Of a stretch of 64,000 nucleotides of DNA, positions 53,794-64,000 are shown piece by piece. This DNA comes from Rhizorhapis suberifaciens. GTDB lineage: Bacteria; Pseudomonadota; Alphaproteobacteria; Sphingomonadales; Sphingomonadaceae. A program made the translations under genes and the position numbers. Below the pieces are notes generated by a model. It searched no databases. It had not been told where the DNA came from and saw nothing but the letters and a program-made list of their open reading frames with translations. Within the stretch, counting starts at the first letter, position 1; every line of letters begins with the position of its first letter. The stretch spans positions 124,001-188,000 of the forward strand of contig NZ_JACHOV010000005.1 in the NCBI RefSeq assembly GCF_014200045.1, written 5' to 3'.

Positions 53794-54333
53794 ATGGAAA
53801 CTGAGCGGCTATTGCTGCAGACATGGGATGAAGATGCGTTCAAGCGGTTTCATAATGGAACCAACACGCCTTCGGTGATGCGCTGGCTCGGCGGCGTCAT
53901 GAATGATGAGCAATTGGCCGCGCTCTATCAGCGGCACACTGGTTTTTTCACCGCTTTTGGCCACGGATTCTGGATAGTGGTTCGCAAGGAAGATGGCGAA
54001 GTGCTCGGCTTTTGTGGCATCAAGCGGGTGGATGCGCAGGGCACCGACTTGACCGGGCAGCACGAAATCGGCTGGCGCTTCCGCGAAGACAGCTGGGGCA
54101 AGGGCTACGCCAAGGAGGCAGCCGCAGCCTCGCTGGATTACGCCTTCGTCAAACTCGAAGCGCCGCATGTCGTTGCCTTCACCGTTGCGGGCAACAGCGC
54201 CAGTTGGGGCCTGATGGAAAGGCTGGGTATGACGCGCCGCCCGGATTTTGACTTTGACGATCCGCGTTTCGGACGCGACCTCAATCCCACCATCGTTTAC
54301 CGCATCGCCAAGGCAGAATGGAAAGGCTTGTAA
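53794..54333 (+). CDS. GNAT family N-acetyltransferase
   Basis: 179 aa of the RimJ/RimL-like group. METERLLLQTWDEDAF begins the fold, GQHEIGWRFREDSWGKGYAKEAAAAS carries the acetyl-CoA pyrophosphate loop (residues 93-115), and ERLGMTRRPDFDFDDPRF lies near the end. Probably acetylates a small amine, antibiotic or protein N-terminus; substrate unknown. The ATG at 53794 follows AGGACG; a GTG at 53779 overlapping hemB is an alternative. The stop overlaps the next ATG. Confidence 0.85.
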   Translation: METERLLLQTWDEDAFKRFHNGTNTPSVMRWLGGVMNDEQLAALYQRHTGFFTAFGHGFWIVVRKEDGEVLGFCGIKRVDAQGTDLTGQHEIGWRFREDSWGKGYAKEAAAASLDYAFVKLEAPHVVAFTVAGNSASWGLMERLGMTRRPDFDFDDPRFGRDLNPTIVYRIAKAEWKGL

Positions 54334-54878
54334 TGAACCCCCTGATTTTGCCGCTCGGAGGCAAGAGCCCCAAAATCCACCCCAGCGCCTTCATCGCTCC
54401 CGGATGCAAGATTATCGGCGACGTCGAAATCGGGGAGGATGCGAGCATCTGGTATAATTGCGTCATTCGCGGCGACGTGAACTATATCCACATCGGAGCC
54501 CGGACCAACATCCAGGATGGCACCGTCATTCATTGTGACAGCGACAAAGACGGATCGGGCGGCTTTCCCACCATCATCGGCAATGACGTGCTGATCGGGC
54601 ATATGGCGATGCTGCACGGCTGCACATTGCTTGACCGCGCCTTTGTCGGCCTTGGCTCCATCGTCATGGATGGTTGCGTGATAGAGGGCGACGCCATGCT
54701 TGCGGCTGGAGCGATGCTGACTCCTGGTAAAACCGTCGCCCACCGGCAGCTATGGGCCGGCCGCCCTGCAAAGCACATGCGCGACCTCAGCGACGAGGCC
54801 GTCACCGGAATGCGAGCGGGCGTCGAACATTATGTGCACAATGCGAAGGCGCATATGGGGGCGGTCAAGGCGCTTTAA
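54333..54878 (+). CDS. Gamma-class carbonic anhydrase family protein
   Basis: 181 aa left-handed beta-helix hexapeptide protein. The zinc His set is visible as DGTVIHCDSDKDG (one His) and IGHMAMLHGCTL (two His), together with IWYNCVIRGDVNYIHIGARTN. Members hydrate CO2 or bind CoA-like ligands; activity is not certain. The start overlaps the GNAT stop (TAATG). The last residues form a short helical tail. Confidence 0.88.
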   Translation: MNPLILPLGGKSPKIHPSAFIAPGCKIIGDVEIGEDASIWYNCVIRGDVNYIHIGARTNIQDGTVIHCDSDKDGSGGFPTIIGNDVLIGHMAMLHGCTLLDRAFVGLGSIVMDGCVIEGDAMLAAGAMLTPGKTVAHRQLWAGRPAKHMRDLSDEAVTGMRAGVEHYVHNAKAHMGAVKAL

Positions 54879-54940
54879 GCGTATTGCAGGTTCCAATTCA
54901 CCCCTAGCCCAATGCCCCTGCCTCGGCTAAGGGGCTCCCC

Positions 54941-57151
<2,211 letters not shown>

Positions 57152-57153
57152 GC

Positions 57154-57306
57154 TTAGAGCAGCGTAAGATCAGCGACCAGCACATGCTCGCGATACACCT
57201 CAATGGCGAGAGCATCTAGCAGTTGCAGGTCCTCATTCGTAAAGCGGCGCAATTGCGCCGCAAGCTCGGGCGTCAGCGCCTCGCTCGGATCGACGGAAGT
57301 CCTGTC
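57154..57306 (-). pseudogene. Possible C-terminal remnant of an unknown gene
   Basis: A 50-codon open stretch ends TAA at 57154-57156 and reads like real protein (AAQLRRFTNEDLQLLDALAI then EVYREHVLVADLTLL). An in-frame TAG lies just upstream at 57307-57309 and there is no start codon after it. It may be the end of a decayed gene. Homologue unknown. Confidence 0.3.
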
Positions 57307-57371
57307 CTACAGGGCGCTGGGCAGGCTATCCTCTGCCGCCGCTCTTTCTCATGGTAAGTGACCGCGATCGA

Positions 57372-57397
57372 ATTGTTGGAAAACGATTTCCAACAAT
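57372..57397. repeat. Perfect 11-bp inverted repeat
   Basis: ATTGTTGGAAA and TTTCCAACAAT flank an ACGA spacer. It lies in the 324-base gap between purL and the BioC-like gene (both converge there). Its symmetry suggests an operator or hairpin; nothing else is recognised in the gap apart from the remnant at 57154. Confidence 0.5.
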
Positions 57398-57475
57398 CTC
57401 CATCCTGTTTGACACCGCAAAGCGGCGGAAAACCTGACGCAGCAACGGTGTGAACTTCGGGAAATCTCAGGCGGC

Positions 57476-58240
57476 TTAGATGCGGCTCAAACGCACAAAT
57501 CCCACATGATAGGTGGCGCGCGCGCCCGCTTCCTCGAAACGGCGCGCCACCTGCCGTAGCTGTGTGGCTGAAAGGGGTGCGCGACCCTCTGCCGCCACGG
57601 TCGCCCCAATGCCCTTCAAGTGCTTCAGGAACCCCCGCCCGCTCCCGAATTCGACCGCATATTCCTCATCGAAGGCCGCCCCGTCCGGATAGTCTGCGAC
57701 CACGGCCTTCAGCGCATCAAGCGACGGATAATCCGGAGTTCCCGCCGTCAGCCCGCACGCCTCATGCGCGGCGCGCCACTCCGCAAAGCTCCGCTCCGCC
57801 ATGGTGGAAAAGATGAGGCTCCCGCCGGGCCGCAGCAGCGCGAACAGCCGCTCAAGCGCCCCGGGCAAGTCGGCAAACCACTGGAAGGCCAAGCTGGACA
57901 GGATCAGGTCGAACCACTCGCCCTCAAAGCAGGGCCACTCCCCGTCCATTGTAAAAAAAGACGCAGATAGCATCGGATTGCGAGCGGCCTGCCCGACCAT
58001 CTCCGGTGCCAGGTCGCTTACCGCCAACTCCGCATCGGGCCATTGTGTGCGGATATGACGCGTCAGAAACCCCGTGCCACAGCCCACCTCCAATATGCGG
58101 GCCATGGGCTGCACGCGACGTTGCGCGGCAAGTTGCGCGACTGTCTCCGCTACAATGCGCTGCACCCCGGCGCTATCCTCATAGCCCTCCGCCGCCGCAC
58201 CGAACGCCCGCTTGATCCGTTCAATTCGCTTTTCCGCCAT
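57476..58240 (-). CDS. BioC-like SAM-dependent methyltransferase
   Basis: 254 aa. The first lines (RIKRAFGAAAEGYEDSAGVQ) and the SAM motif ILEVGCGTGFLTRHI, followed by DLILSSLAFQWF and RPGGSLIFSTM, fit BioC, which methylates malonyl-ACP to prime biotin synthesis. Other biotin genes are not in the window, so a general methyltransferase cannot be excluded. Divergent from the DUF418 gene. Confidence 0.78.
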   Translation of the reverse strand: MAEKRIERIKRAFGAAAEGYEDSAGVQRIVAETVAQLAAQRRVQPMARILEVGCGTGFLTRHIRTQWPDAELAVSDLAPEMVGQAARNPMLSASFFTMDGEWPCFEGEWFDLILSSLAFQWFADLPGALERLFALLRPGGSLIFSTMAERSFAEWRAAHEACGLTAGTPDYPSLDALKAVVADYPDGAAFDEEYAVEFGSGRGFLKHLKGIGATVAAEGRAPLSATQLRQVARRFEEAGARATYHVGFVRLSRI

Positions 58241-58322
58241 ATCCGCATTCCATGGCGCACTTTGCGGCCTTTTTCCAGCGACACGGCTTCCCCTGCCCTC
58301 TGCCCAGGGCTACGAGCGAGCG

Positions 58323-59501
58323 ATGCAAGTTTCCGCACGCCTTCTGAGCCTAGACGCGATGCGCGGTTTTGCGGTCATGGGAATAGTGTTGATGAACATC
58401 ATCGCCTTTTCCATGCCCGACATGGCCTATATAAACCCGCGCCTGTGGGGCGGCGAGACACCGGCCGCCTATGCTGTATGGATCGCCAACTTCATATTCA
58501 TTGACGGCAAGATGCGGGGCCTGTTTTCGTTACTCTTCGGCGCCAGCACGCTGCTCATATATGAGCGCGCCGCAGCGCAGGGTGAGGGGTTTGCGACGCT
58601 CTATCGCCGTTTCTTCTGGCTCTTTCTTCTGGGGCTCGTCCATTACGTCTTTGTCTGGTGGGGCGACATCTTGCGGCTCTACGCCATCGCCGGAGTGTTC
58701 CTTCTCATGTTCGTGCGGCGCGACCCGCATGAATTGTTAAAGGCCGCAATCTTCTTCTTTCTCGTTCAATTTGCCGTTTTGACCATATTGTCGCTTTCGC
58801 TGATCCAGACGGATAGCGGCACCCTCGGCGGCACCGATCTGGCTGCGCTTCGCAAGGACGTAGCCCTGCATCTGGGCAGCTACGGGCCTATCGTGGAGGA
58901 TCGGCTGCAACATCTCTTCAGCGATCAGCCGATGCTGCTGATCTTCTCCGGTTTTGAAACGCTCGGATTCATGCTGCTCGGCATGGGCATGTTGAAAAGC
59001 GGCTTTCTGACAGGGGCATGGAACGCCGCGCGCTATCTTCGCACCGCCCGCATCTGCTACCTATTGGGGTGCGTGCCAATGGCTGGCCTCGCTGCATGGT
59101 GCTGGGCAAGCGGTTTTGACCACATCGTCACCTTCAACGCAGTGATCGGCTGGTCCCTACCCTTTCGCATCCCGCTCACCATTGCCCATGCCGCTTTGCT
59201 GATGTGGCTGATCCTGCGCTTTTCCGGCACCGGTTTTATGCGCAGAGTGGCCGCCGCCGGACGCACGGCATTCACCAATTATGTCGGCACCAGCATCATC
59301 ATGACGACACTCTTTTACGGCTATGGCCTGGGTCTTTACGGCACCGTCGATCGCGTCGCCGTCTATGCAGTCGTCCCGGCGCTCTGGGCCTTGATGCTGC
59401 TCTGGTCCCTGCCCTGGCTGAAACGCTTCCGCTACGGCCCTTTCGAATGGCTTTGGCGCAGTCTAGTCCGCCAACGGCTCGAACCGCTGCGACCGGCCTG
59501 A
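58323..59501 (+). CDS. DUF418 multi-pass membrane protein
   Basis: 392 aa with about 9 hydrophobic helices. The N-terminal LLSLDAMRGFAVMGIVLMN is the family signature; the C-terminal AAAGRTAFTNYVGTSIIMT, GLGLYGTVDRV and YGPFEWLWRSLV mark the DUF418 region. Related to acyltransferase-like membrane proteins; function unknown. ATG 58323 is chosen over the upstream frame start at 58212, which overlaps the divergent methyltransferase gene. Confidence 0.87.
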   Translation: MQVSARLLSLDAMRGFAVMGIVLMNIIAFSMPDMAYINPRLWGGETPAAYAVWIANFIFIDGKMRGLFSLLFGASTLLIYERAAAQGEGFATLYRRFFWLFLLGLVHYVFVWWGDILRLYAIAGVFLLMFVRRDPHELLKAAIFFFLVQFAVLTILSLSLIQTDSGTLGGTDLAALRKDVALHLGSYGPIVEDRLQHLFSDQPMLLIFSGFETLGFMLLGMGMLKSGFLTGAWNAARYLRTARICYLLGCVPMAGLAAWCWASGFDHIVTFNAVIGWSLPFRIPLTIAHAALLMWLILRFSGTGFMRRVAAAGRTAFTNYVGTSIIMTTLFYGYGLGLYGTVDRVAVYAVVPALWALMLLWSLPWLKRFRYGPFEWLWRSLVRQRLEPLRPA

Positions 59502-59502
59502 T

Positions 59503-60357
59503 CTATCGGGCGCTGGCGCTGTCCGGCAGCGGTTGCATTTTGGCGGTCAGCATCCCTTTGAGCTTGGACAGGGGCACAATCCGCAAACGCTGGGTAGCTT
59601 TGTCCATATGCGCCAGCGGCCGACCGGCCGTGTCGAAGCTGCGGCTCTCATATTCCCCCGGAGCGACCTGCACATAAGTCCAGCAAACGCGCGGTGTTTC
59701 CGTTCTGCTAAGTGCAGTCCAGGTTGAAAAAGCCTTACCCTCGACCTGGCCATCCTTTTCCGAGTTGCCATCGAACGGCAGTTGCGGATCACGATAAAGC
59801 ATCATCTGATCAGCGGGCGCCGGCAAAGGCGACGAAGGGCAAAACCCATTGCCCGTCTTTTCTACCGCTTCTCGCGAAACGAGCAAATGGGCGGGCGTTA
59901 GCGCCAGCAGCGTCGCAAATGCGTCTCCATCGGCTTTGGCAAAATCGCGCTCCACCAAAGGGCGCAGACCAGAAGTCAGTTGCTTCAATGCCGCTGCATC
60001 AAGCACATGGACAACAGATCCCTCTCGATCTTCGCCATAAAGCACATTGGCCGCAGCCCCTCCGGGCGCTTGCGCCAGCAAAGCGGCAATATCCACGCCG
60101 TCCTTCGCCCATTGCGGGTCAGCAGGACCGGTTGGCGTGAAATAATGGGTTCTTTCCTTATCAATATCGGCCCGCAAATCCTGCCATACGGCCTCAACCT
60201 GATACTCCATTGCAGACCAGAGTTCATCGATCGGCTGCTGAGAATCTCCCTGCTCAACCGAAATCTCGTTCAGATACGCCTGCCGTGCATCCGCACTGCT
60301 GCTGAATGCCAGCGCAACGGTTACGCCTGCCAACCAAATCGAATCGCGGAACATCAC
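59503..60357 (-). CDS. Secreted protein of unknown function
   Basis: 284 aa. A signal peptide (MMFRDSIWLAGVTVALAFSSSADA) is followed by a mature domain with no motif I recognise. There are two cysteines (NGFCPSS and RVCWTYV). The sequence WTALSRTETPRVCWTYVQVA near residue 215 looks structured. The 3' end is convergent with the DUF418 gene, one base apart. It is divergent from bfd. Iron- or stress-related expression is possible only by position. Confidence 0.7.
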   Translation of the reverse strand: MMFRDSIWLAGVTVALAFSSSADARQAYLNEISVEQGDSQQPIDELWSAMEYQVEAVWQDLRADIDKERTHYFTPTGPADPQWAKDGVDIAALLAQAPGGAAANVLYGEDREGSVVHVLDAAALKQLTSGLRPLVERDFAKADGDAFATLLALTPAHLLVSREAVEKTGNGFCPSSPLPAPADQMMLYRDPQLPFDGNSEKDGQVEGKAFSTWTALSRTETPRVCWTYVQVAPGEYESRSFDTAGRPLAHMDKATQRLRIVPLSKLKGMLTAKMQPLPDSASAR

Positions 60358-60445
60358 ACCCCCCTTTCTTTCTGCTTGTACTAGCCAAAAGCAAACGGGA
60401 TTAAACTGCTGTTAACTATCAATTATCACAGCCTTCAGTTTAATA

Positions 60446-60474
60446 TTGCGAGCCATTATCATTAACGCTATAGG
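60446..60474 (+). promoter_or_regulatory. Candidate bfd promoter with Fur-like site
   Basis: TTGCGA (60446-60451), a 17-base spacer and TATAGG (60469-60474). The spacer contains AT-rich ATTATCATTAAC, similar to half-sites of Fur boxes. Bfd is iron-starvation induced in many bacteria, so regulation by Fur or Irr is plausible. Confidence 0.35.
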
Positions 60475-60492
60475 GGAGTGGAGGAGACGGTA

Positions 60493-60669
60493 ATGGTAGT
60501 GTGCATCTGCAATGCGATACGTGAGAAAGAGCTTCGCAACGCGGTGCGTGATGGCGCTCATGATCCTTGCAGCGCTTATGCCCGATTTGGCCGTCGACCA
60601 AAATGCGGTCAGTGCGTGCCTTATGCGAAAAGCATTATCGCATCGGAGCGTGAGACTGCCTTGCAATAG
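60493..60669 (+). CDS. bfd: Bacterioferritin-associated ferredoxin
   Basis: 58 aa [2Fe-2S] protein that reduces bacterioferritin to release iron. CICNAIREKEL (CxC) and GRRPKCGQCVPYAK (CxxC) give the four-cysteine pattern of Bfd. GGAGGAG precedes the ATG. The next gene is bacterioferritin itself, which supports the assignment. Confidence 0.9.
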   Translation: MVVCICNAIREKELRNAVRDGAHDPCSAYARFGRRPKCGQCVPYAKSIIASERETALQ

Positions 60670-60705
60670 CGCGCAAGAAAAGCCTGCTTTTCTGCGGCTT
60701 TCAGC

Positions 60706-60733
60706 TTAACATTACTTGAAAAAGGTCTATACT
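60706..60733 (+). promoter_or_regulatory. Candidate promoter of bacterioferritin gene
   Basis: TTAACA (60706-60711), a 16-base spacer and TATACT (60728-60733) lie 27 bases before the ATG. bfr may thus be transcribed separately from bfd. Confidence 0.5.
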
Positions 60734-60760
60734 CCTTGTGTTCAACAATGGAGAGACCCG

Positions 60761-61240
60761 ATGAAGGGCGACGACAAGGTAATCGAATTCTTAAACGCGG
60801 CGCTCAAAAATGAGCTGACAGCGATCAACCAATATTTTCTTCATTATAAGATGCTCGACAATTGGGGCATAAAGAGGCTCGCCAAATTCGAATATGAAGA
60901 GTCTATTGATGAGATGAAGCACGCGGACAAGCTCGCGGAGCGCATCCTTTTTCTAGACGGTCTCCCAAACTTCCAATTGCTCGGTCGACTGAAGATCGGC
61001 GAAACGGTGGAGGAGATTCTGAAAGCTGACCTGGAACTTGAGCATGAGGCGTTGCCATTGCTGCGCGACGCGATTGCCCATTGCGAGACTGTTCGGGATT
61101 TTGTGAGCCGCGATCTCTTCGCTCATATCCTGGAGAGCGAAGAGGAGCATGTCGATACGTTGGAAACCCAGTTCGACATGATCGAACGGATGGGCCTGGA
61201 AAATTATATTCAGCTCAATTCAAAAGCTGAAGAGGAGTGA
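60761..61240 (+). CDS. bfr: Bacterioferritin
   Basis: 159 aa iron-storage subunit of a 24-mer. Ferroxidase ligands: NELTAINQYFLH (E18), YEESIDEMKHADK (E51, H54), ELEHEALP (E94) and ESEEEHVDTLE (E127, H130). The haem ligand Met52 is present in DEMKHAD. GGAGAG precedes the ATG. The pair with bfd fits an iron store-and-release unit. Confidence 0.95.
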   Translation: MKGDDKVIEFLNAALKNELTAINQYFLHYKMLDNWGIKRLAKFEYEESIDEMKHADKLAERILFLDGLPNFQLLGRLKIGETVEEILKADLELEHEALPLLRDAIAHCETVRDFVSRDLFAHILESEEEHVDTLETQFDMIERMGLENYIQLNSKAEEE

Positions 61241-61276
61241 TTATTCGGCTCCCGCCTGAACGGGAGCCAAATAATT
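61241..61276. terminator. Bidirectional terminator between bfr and the Hpt gene
   Basis: ATTATT-C-GGCTCCCG, loop CCTGAA, CGGGAGCC-A-AATAAT. The 8-bp GC stem has T-rich and A-rich flanks on both sides, so it works for both convergent genes. Confidence 0.85.
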
Positions 61277-61279
61277 TGT

Positions 61280-61714
61280 TCAAGCACGACCAAAGCCTTG
61301 CCCGACGGCGTCAGCCTTCCGTCCGAATGTAGGGCGGCGGGCCACCAATGGATTAGCTTCCTTCTCCAATAATTGCAGCGTTTCTTCAAATGCTGGACGG
61401 AGCGCCACGATCTGTTCGATCAGTTCCTCAGGCGATTCATGATATTCGACACAGCGCCGCGCGACCGTCTCGATCTCCTCCGCCATTAGTGCAAGCCGTT
61501 CCGCACCGAACTGGCGCGCTTCACCCTTCAAGGTGTGCGCCGGTATGACCAGCGCCGCGGCGTTTCGCGACCGCATCGCTTCTTCGATTCCTGCCACCGA
61601 CTTAATCCCGTCTTCCCGGAAATAGCCGAGGATGCGTACGAAGCCCGCCCCCAATTCCCGGCGCGCCTGAGCAAAGTCAGTCCAGTTAACAAGTGCATTA
61701 TGCAAGTGGGCCAC
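61280..61714 (-). CDS. Hpt-domain phosphotransfer protein
   Basis: About 144 aa. The phospho-acceptor His lies in VIPAHTLKGEARQFGAE, inside a four-helix bundle of Hpt type. A partner kinase or regulator is not adjacent. The start is taken at a GTG (61712-61714) with AAGGAG 8 bases upstream; a GTG three codons earlier sits too close to that site. It probably relays phosphate from a hybrid histidine kinase. Confidence 0.8.
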   Translation of the reverse strand: MAHLHNALVNWTDFAQARRELGAGFVRILGYFREDGIKSVAGIEEAMRSRNAAALVIPAHTLKGEARQFGAERLALMAEEIETVARRCVEYHESPEELIEQIVALRPAFEETLQLLEKEANPLVARRPTFGRKADAVGQGFGRA

Positions 61715-61807
61715 GCGCCACACTCCTTATCCCGTCCATGGTTCCCACAATCCTGCTTTACCGGGAAAAGGGTAAATAGAGCGTATATGCAATGCGCTTG
61801 GGACGGT

Positions 61808-62023
61808 TTATCGGCGGATAAGAAATCCGGGGCCGTCAGACGTAGGCTGTTCGATGCAGCGCCAGCCATTCTGACGCGCCAATCCGTGCAGCTCTGCCGG
61901 CGCTGCTGGGTCGTCCGCCAGAATCAATATTTCGCTGGACTGCCGGAGCGTTCGCGCCGCGCGTAACGCCGGCCACGGACAACGCATTCCGCGAGCATCG
62001 ACGAGGATCGGCTTATTTTCCAT
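61808..62023 (-). CDS. TusA-family sulfurtransferase-like protein
   Basis: 71 aa. The signature GMRCPWPALRAAR (CPxP) identifies the TusA/SirA fold, which carries sulfur for tRNA thiolation or other pathways. It overlaps the der 3' end by 11 bases, so it is cotranscribed. Specific role unknown. Confidence 0.85.
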   Translation of the reverse strand: MENKPILVDARGMRCPWPALRAARTLRQSSEILILADDPAAPAELHGLARQNGWRCIEQPTSDGPGFLIRR

Positions 62024-63377
62024 AAGGATTTTTGGGGCTGCGTAGCGTGAGGCGCACCGGCACCGCGCCAAAGCCCAATTCCTTGCGAATTCCATTGACG
62101 AGATAACGCCGATAGCTTTCCGGAAGCTGGTCGAGCCGGGTACCGAACAGCACGAAGCCGGGAGGACGAGTCTTCGCCTGCGTCAGATAGCGCAGTTTGA
62201 TCCGCTTGCCGCCAGGCGCGGGCGGTGGATTGGCTTCAAGAGCCTTCTCGAACCAGCGGTTGAGCGTACCTGTAGAAACGCGGCGTGACCAGGCTTCGCG
62301 GGTTTCGAACGCCGCTTGCAGCAACTGGTCGATACCCTTGCCGGTAGCGCCCGATATGGTAAGCAGCGGCACGCCGCGCACCTGGGCAAGTCCGTCCTCC
62401 AGCGCCTTGCGAACGCCCTGATAGAGGGAGCTGCCATTTTCGGCGACGTCCCATTTATTAAGGGCGATGATGAGAGCGCGGCCTTCCTCCAGCACCCTGT
62501 CGGCGATCTTCAGGTCCTGCGCCTCAAGGCCTTTGGTAGCATCAAGAAGGAGGACGACGACTTCCGCGAAATCGACGGCGTGGAGGGCATCCGCGACCGA
62601 CAGTTTCTCCAATTTCTCCTGCACACGTGCCCGTTTACGCATGCCGGCAGTGTCAATGAGGCGGACATCGCGAACCTGGCCATGCGGCCCCGTCCATTGC
62701 CAATCAATGGCGATACTGTCGCGGGTGATGCCGGCTTCGGGACCGGTGATAAGCCGATCCTGCCCGACTATTTTATTGATGAGCGTGGATTTTCCCGCAT
62801 TCGGCCGCCCCACAATCGCCAACTTCAAAATAGCGTCGGCAGAGTCTTCCTCTCCGTCTTCTTCCTCCGGTTCATCCTGGTCGCGATCGACATGCGGCAG
62901 GAGAGCCTGGAAAAGATCGGCCATGCCTTGGCCATGTTCGGCGCTGATCTGCACGGGATCGCCAAGGCCAAGGGCGTAAGATTCAAGGAGACCTGACTCA
63001 GCCGCCCTGCCCTCTGCCTTGTTTCCGACAAGAATCGTAGGTGTCTCGCTCTCGCGCAGCCAGCGAGCGATTTCTTCGTCGAGCGGCGTAATGCCGGCGC
63101 GGGCGTCAATCAGGAATAGCGCGGCGTCGGCTGAGGCGACGGCAGACTCGGTCTGTGCCCGCATCCGACCGGGCAGCGTGCGCGGATCCTCATCCTCATA
63201 ACCCGCCGTATCCATCACGCGGAACTTCAGACCTAATAATTCCGCGTCGCCCTCCCGCCGGTCACGGGTGACGCCCGGCTGATCATCGACCAGCGCCAGC
63301 CGTTTGCCCACGAGCCGGTTGAACAGAGTGGACTTGCCGACATTAGGCCGCCCGATAATGGCAACTACGGGCAGCAT
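62013..63377 (-). CDS. der: Ribosome biogenesis GTPase Der
   Basis: 454 aa double GTPase needed for 50S assembly. First G domain: GRPNVGKSTLFN (residues 8-19), DTAGYEDED, VGNKAE. Second: GRPNAGKSTLIN near residue 190, DTAGMRKRA, LNKWD. The C-terminal KH-like domain ends FGAVPVRLTLRSPKNPYGK. The gene is typically next to bamB, as here (43 bases). Confidence 0.97.
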   Translation of the reverse strand: MLPVVAIIGRPNVGKSTLFNRLVGKRLALVDDQPGVTRDRREGDAELLGLKFRVMDTAGYEDEDPRTLPGRMRAQTESAVASADAALFLIDARAGITPLDEEIARWLRESETPTILVGNKAEGRAAESGLLESYALGLGDPVQISAEHGQGMADLFQALLPHVDRDQDEPEEEDGEEDSADAILKLAIVGRPNAGKSTLINKIVGQDRLITGPEAGITRDSIAIDWQWTGPHGQVRDVRLIDTAGMRKRARVQEKLEKLSVADALHAVDFAEVVVLLLDATKGLEAQDLKIADRVLEEGRALIIALNKWDVAENGSSLYQGVRKALEDGLAQVRGVPLLTISGATGKGIDQLLQAAFETREAWSRRVSTGTLNRWFEKALEANPPPAPGGKRIKLRYLTQAKTRPPGFVLFGTRLDQLPESYRRYLVNGIRKELGFGAVPVRLTLRSPKNPYGK

Positions 63378-63420
63378 ATGGGCCTGCCTACCTCCTCATG
63401 ACCTGGATGACCTGCATAGC

Positions 63421-64000
63421 TCAACGATAAGCCGTCAGCCGGCCATCATCATCAAGGATATACAGCATGTTGTTTGCGACCACCGGAGAAAGGGATATTC
63501 CCGATCCCAACTCCTGCGTCGCCAGCACCGAGCCGTCGACGGGGTTCGCGTACACGAGATCGCCCTCAGACGATACCAGAATCAACCGGCCACCTGCGAG
63601 CACTGGTCCCGTCCAACTGATCGGATTCTTCTTTTTCTTTTCGTTGCCATAACGCTCCAACTGGCTGATCCAGCGAATCCGGCCCGTGGCGCGGGCAATG
63701 CACAGCAGCTTTGCCTCGTCGGTCACCACGAACAGCCACTCGCCCGCAACCCAAGGCGTGGAAATACCTGCCGTATTGATCTCCCAAAGCCGCTGGCCTG
63801 TCACGAGTTCGTACGAAGCCATGCGCCCGCCTTGCCCAACGGCATAGACGCGGCCACGATCAATCACCGGGTCAGCGTCGATGTCCGACAGCGAGGCGAC
63901 AGAGGTGGAAATACTGGTCCGCGACAAAGCATCACCCCAAAGGCCACGGCCATTTTCATAACGATAGGCGCTTAATTCACCCGAGCTATAGCCGGCAATA
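63421..64000 (-). CDS. bamB: Outer-membrane assembly lipoprotein BamB, 5' end cut by window edge
   Basis: About 193 C-terminal residues are visible; the frame is open to the right edge. Repeating PQQ-type beta-propeller blades are seen: SYELVTGQRLWEINTAG, CIARATGRIRWISQLERYG and VYANPVDGSVLATQEL. With Der downstream, this fits BamB of the BAM complex. The lipobox and start lie outside the window. Confidence 0.85.
   Translation of the reverse strand, partial: IAGYSSGELSAYRYENGRGLWGDALSRTSISTSVASLSDIDADPVIDRGRVYAVGQGGRMASYELVTGQRLWEINTAGISTPWVAGEWLFVVTDEAKLLCIARATGRIRWISQLERYGNEKKKKNPISWTGPVLAGGRLILVSSEGDLVYANPVDGSVLATQELGSGISLSPVVANNMLYILDDDGRLTAYR

Overview
The window looks like ordinary, gene-dense chromosome from an alphaproteobacterium of the order Sphingomonadales, most likely Sphingobium or a close relative. 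The basis is protein character, not a database search: a single long bifunctional RelA/SpoT enzyme, a TrcR/DUF1013 cell-cycle regulator, a CarD regulator beside a SUV3-like helicase, an S4 protein and a 7Fe ferredoxin, a magnesium-type HemB, DUF1289, DUF1192 and DUF4893 proteins, PRC-barrel protein, and GGAAC-N17-CGTT style general-stress promoters. GC content is high and codon use is uniform. I see no transposase, integrase, phage gene, CRISPR array or plasmid function.

Layout. 1-2.4 kb (minus strand): the 5' part of thioredoxin reductase, a proteasome-like Anbu peptidase without its usual partner genes, a long-tailed Flp-type pilin, and tRNA-Met. 2.5-13.7 kb: a ferredoxin reductase on plus, then a long minus-strand run comprising a 23S rRNA m5U methyltransferase, Nnr (NAD(P)HX repair), a lipoprotein, IlvD, an N-formylglutamate amidohydrolase-like protein, IspE, a TPR protein and ETF-ubiquinone oxidoreductase. 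13.8-16.8 kb (plus): a UDG-like protein, a soluble lytic transglycosylase and MoaB, with overlapping genes. 16.8-18.1 kb: a small stress module, a membrane peptide and a PRC-barrel protein transcribed divergently from candidate EcfG promoters. 18.1-24.7 kb: AsmA, a transaldolase-like aldolase, PriA, a DUF1289 protein, RNase P RNA, a DnaJ-like protein and a ferredoxin-like protein. 24.7-29 kb: a patatin/3-hydroxybutyrate dehydrogenase operon behind a candidate operator, a DUF4893 lipoprotein and an M20 amidohydrolase. 29-35.4 kb (minus): AmiD-like amidase, acyl-CoA ligase, TrcR, a glycosyltransferase/metallophosphoesterase pair that resembles the Agt/PlcP lipid-remodelling pair, and a quinone oxidoreductase. 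35.5-39.2 kb: DUF1192, ClpA and an alpha/beta hydrolase. 39.5-46.8 kb: a CsgG-like protein, a GST, a LytS/LytR two-component system, an HD-domain protein, Rsh and a DUF2807 protein. 46.8-51 kb (minus): helicase, S4, FdxA and CarD. 51-57.2 kb (plus): M23 peptidase, HemB, GNAT, gamma-carbonic anhydrase and PurL. 57.2-64 kb: a gene remnant, BioC-like methyltransferase, DUF418 protein, a secreted unknown, Bfd/bacterioferritin, an Hpt protein, TusA, Der and the 3' part of BamB.

Most of these are core functions: cell envelope (Slt, M23, amidase, AsmA, BamB, LpxH/PlcP-like), translation and RNA (RlmD-like, rnpB, Der, helicase), stress (Rsh, EcfG targets, CarD, TrcR), and iron or redox metabolism (Bfd/Bfr, FdxA, ETF-QO, TrxB). 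I did not find a clearly new multi-gene system. The best leads are the orphan Anbu peptidase, the Agt/PlcP-like pair, the divergent EcfG pair, the palindromic operator before the patatin/bdhA operon, and the lone mixed-valent-diiron-oxygenase-like HD protein. All names rest on motif recognition and memory of families.
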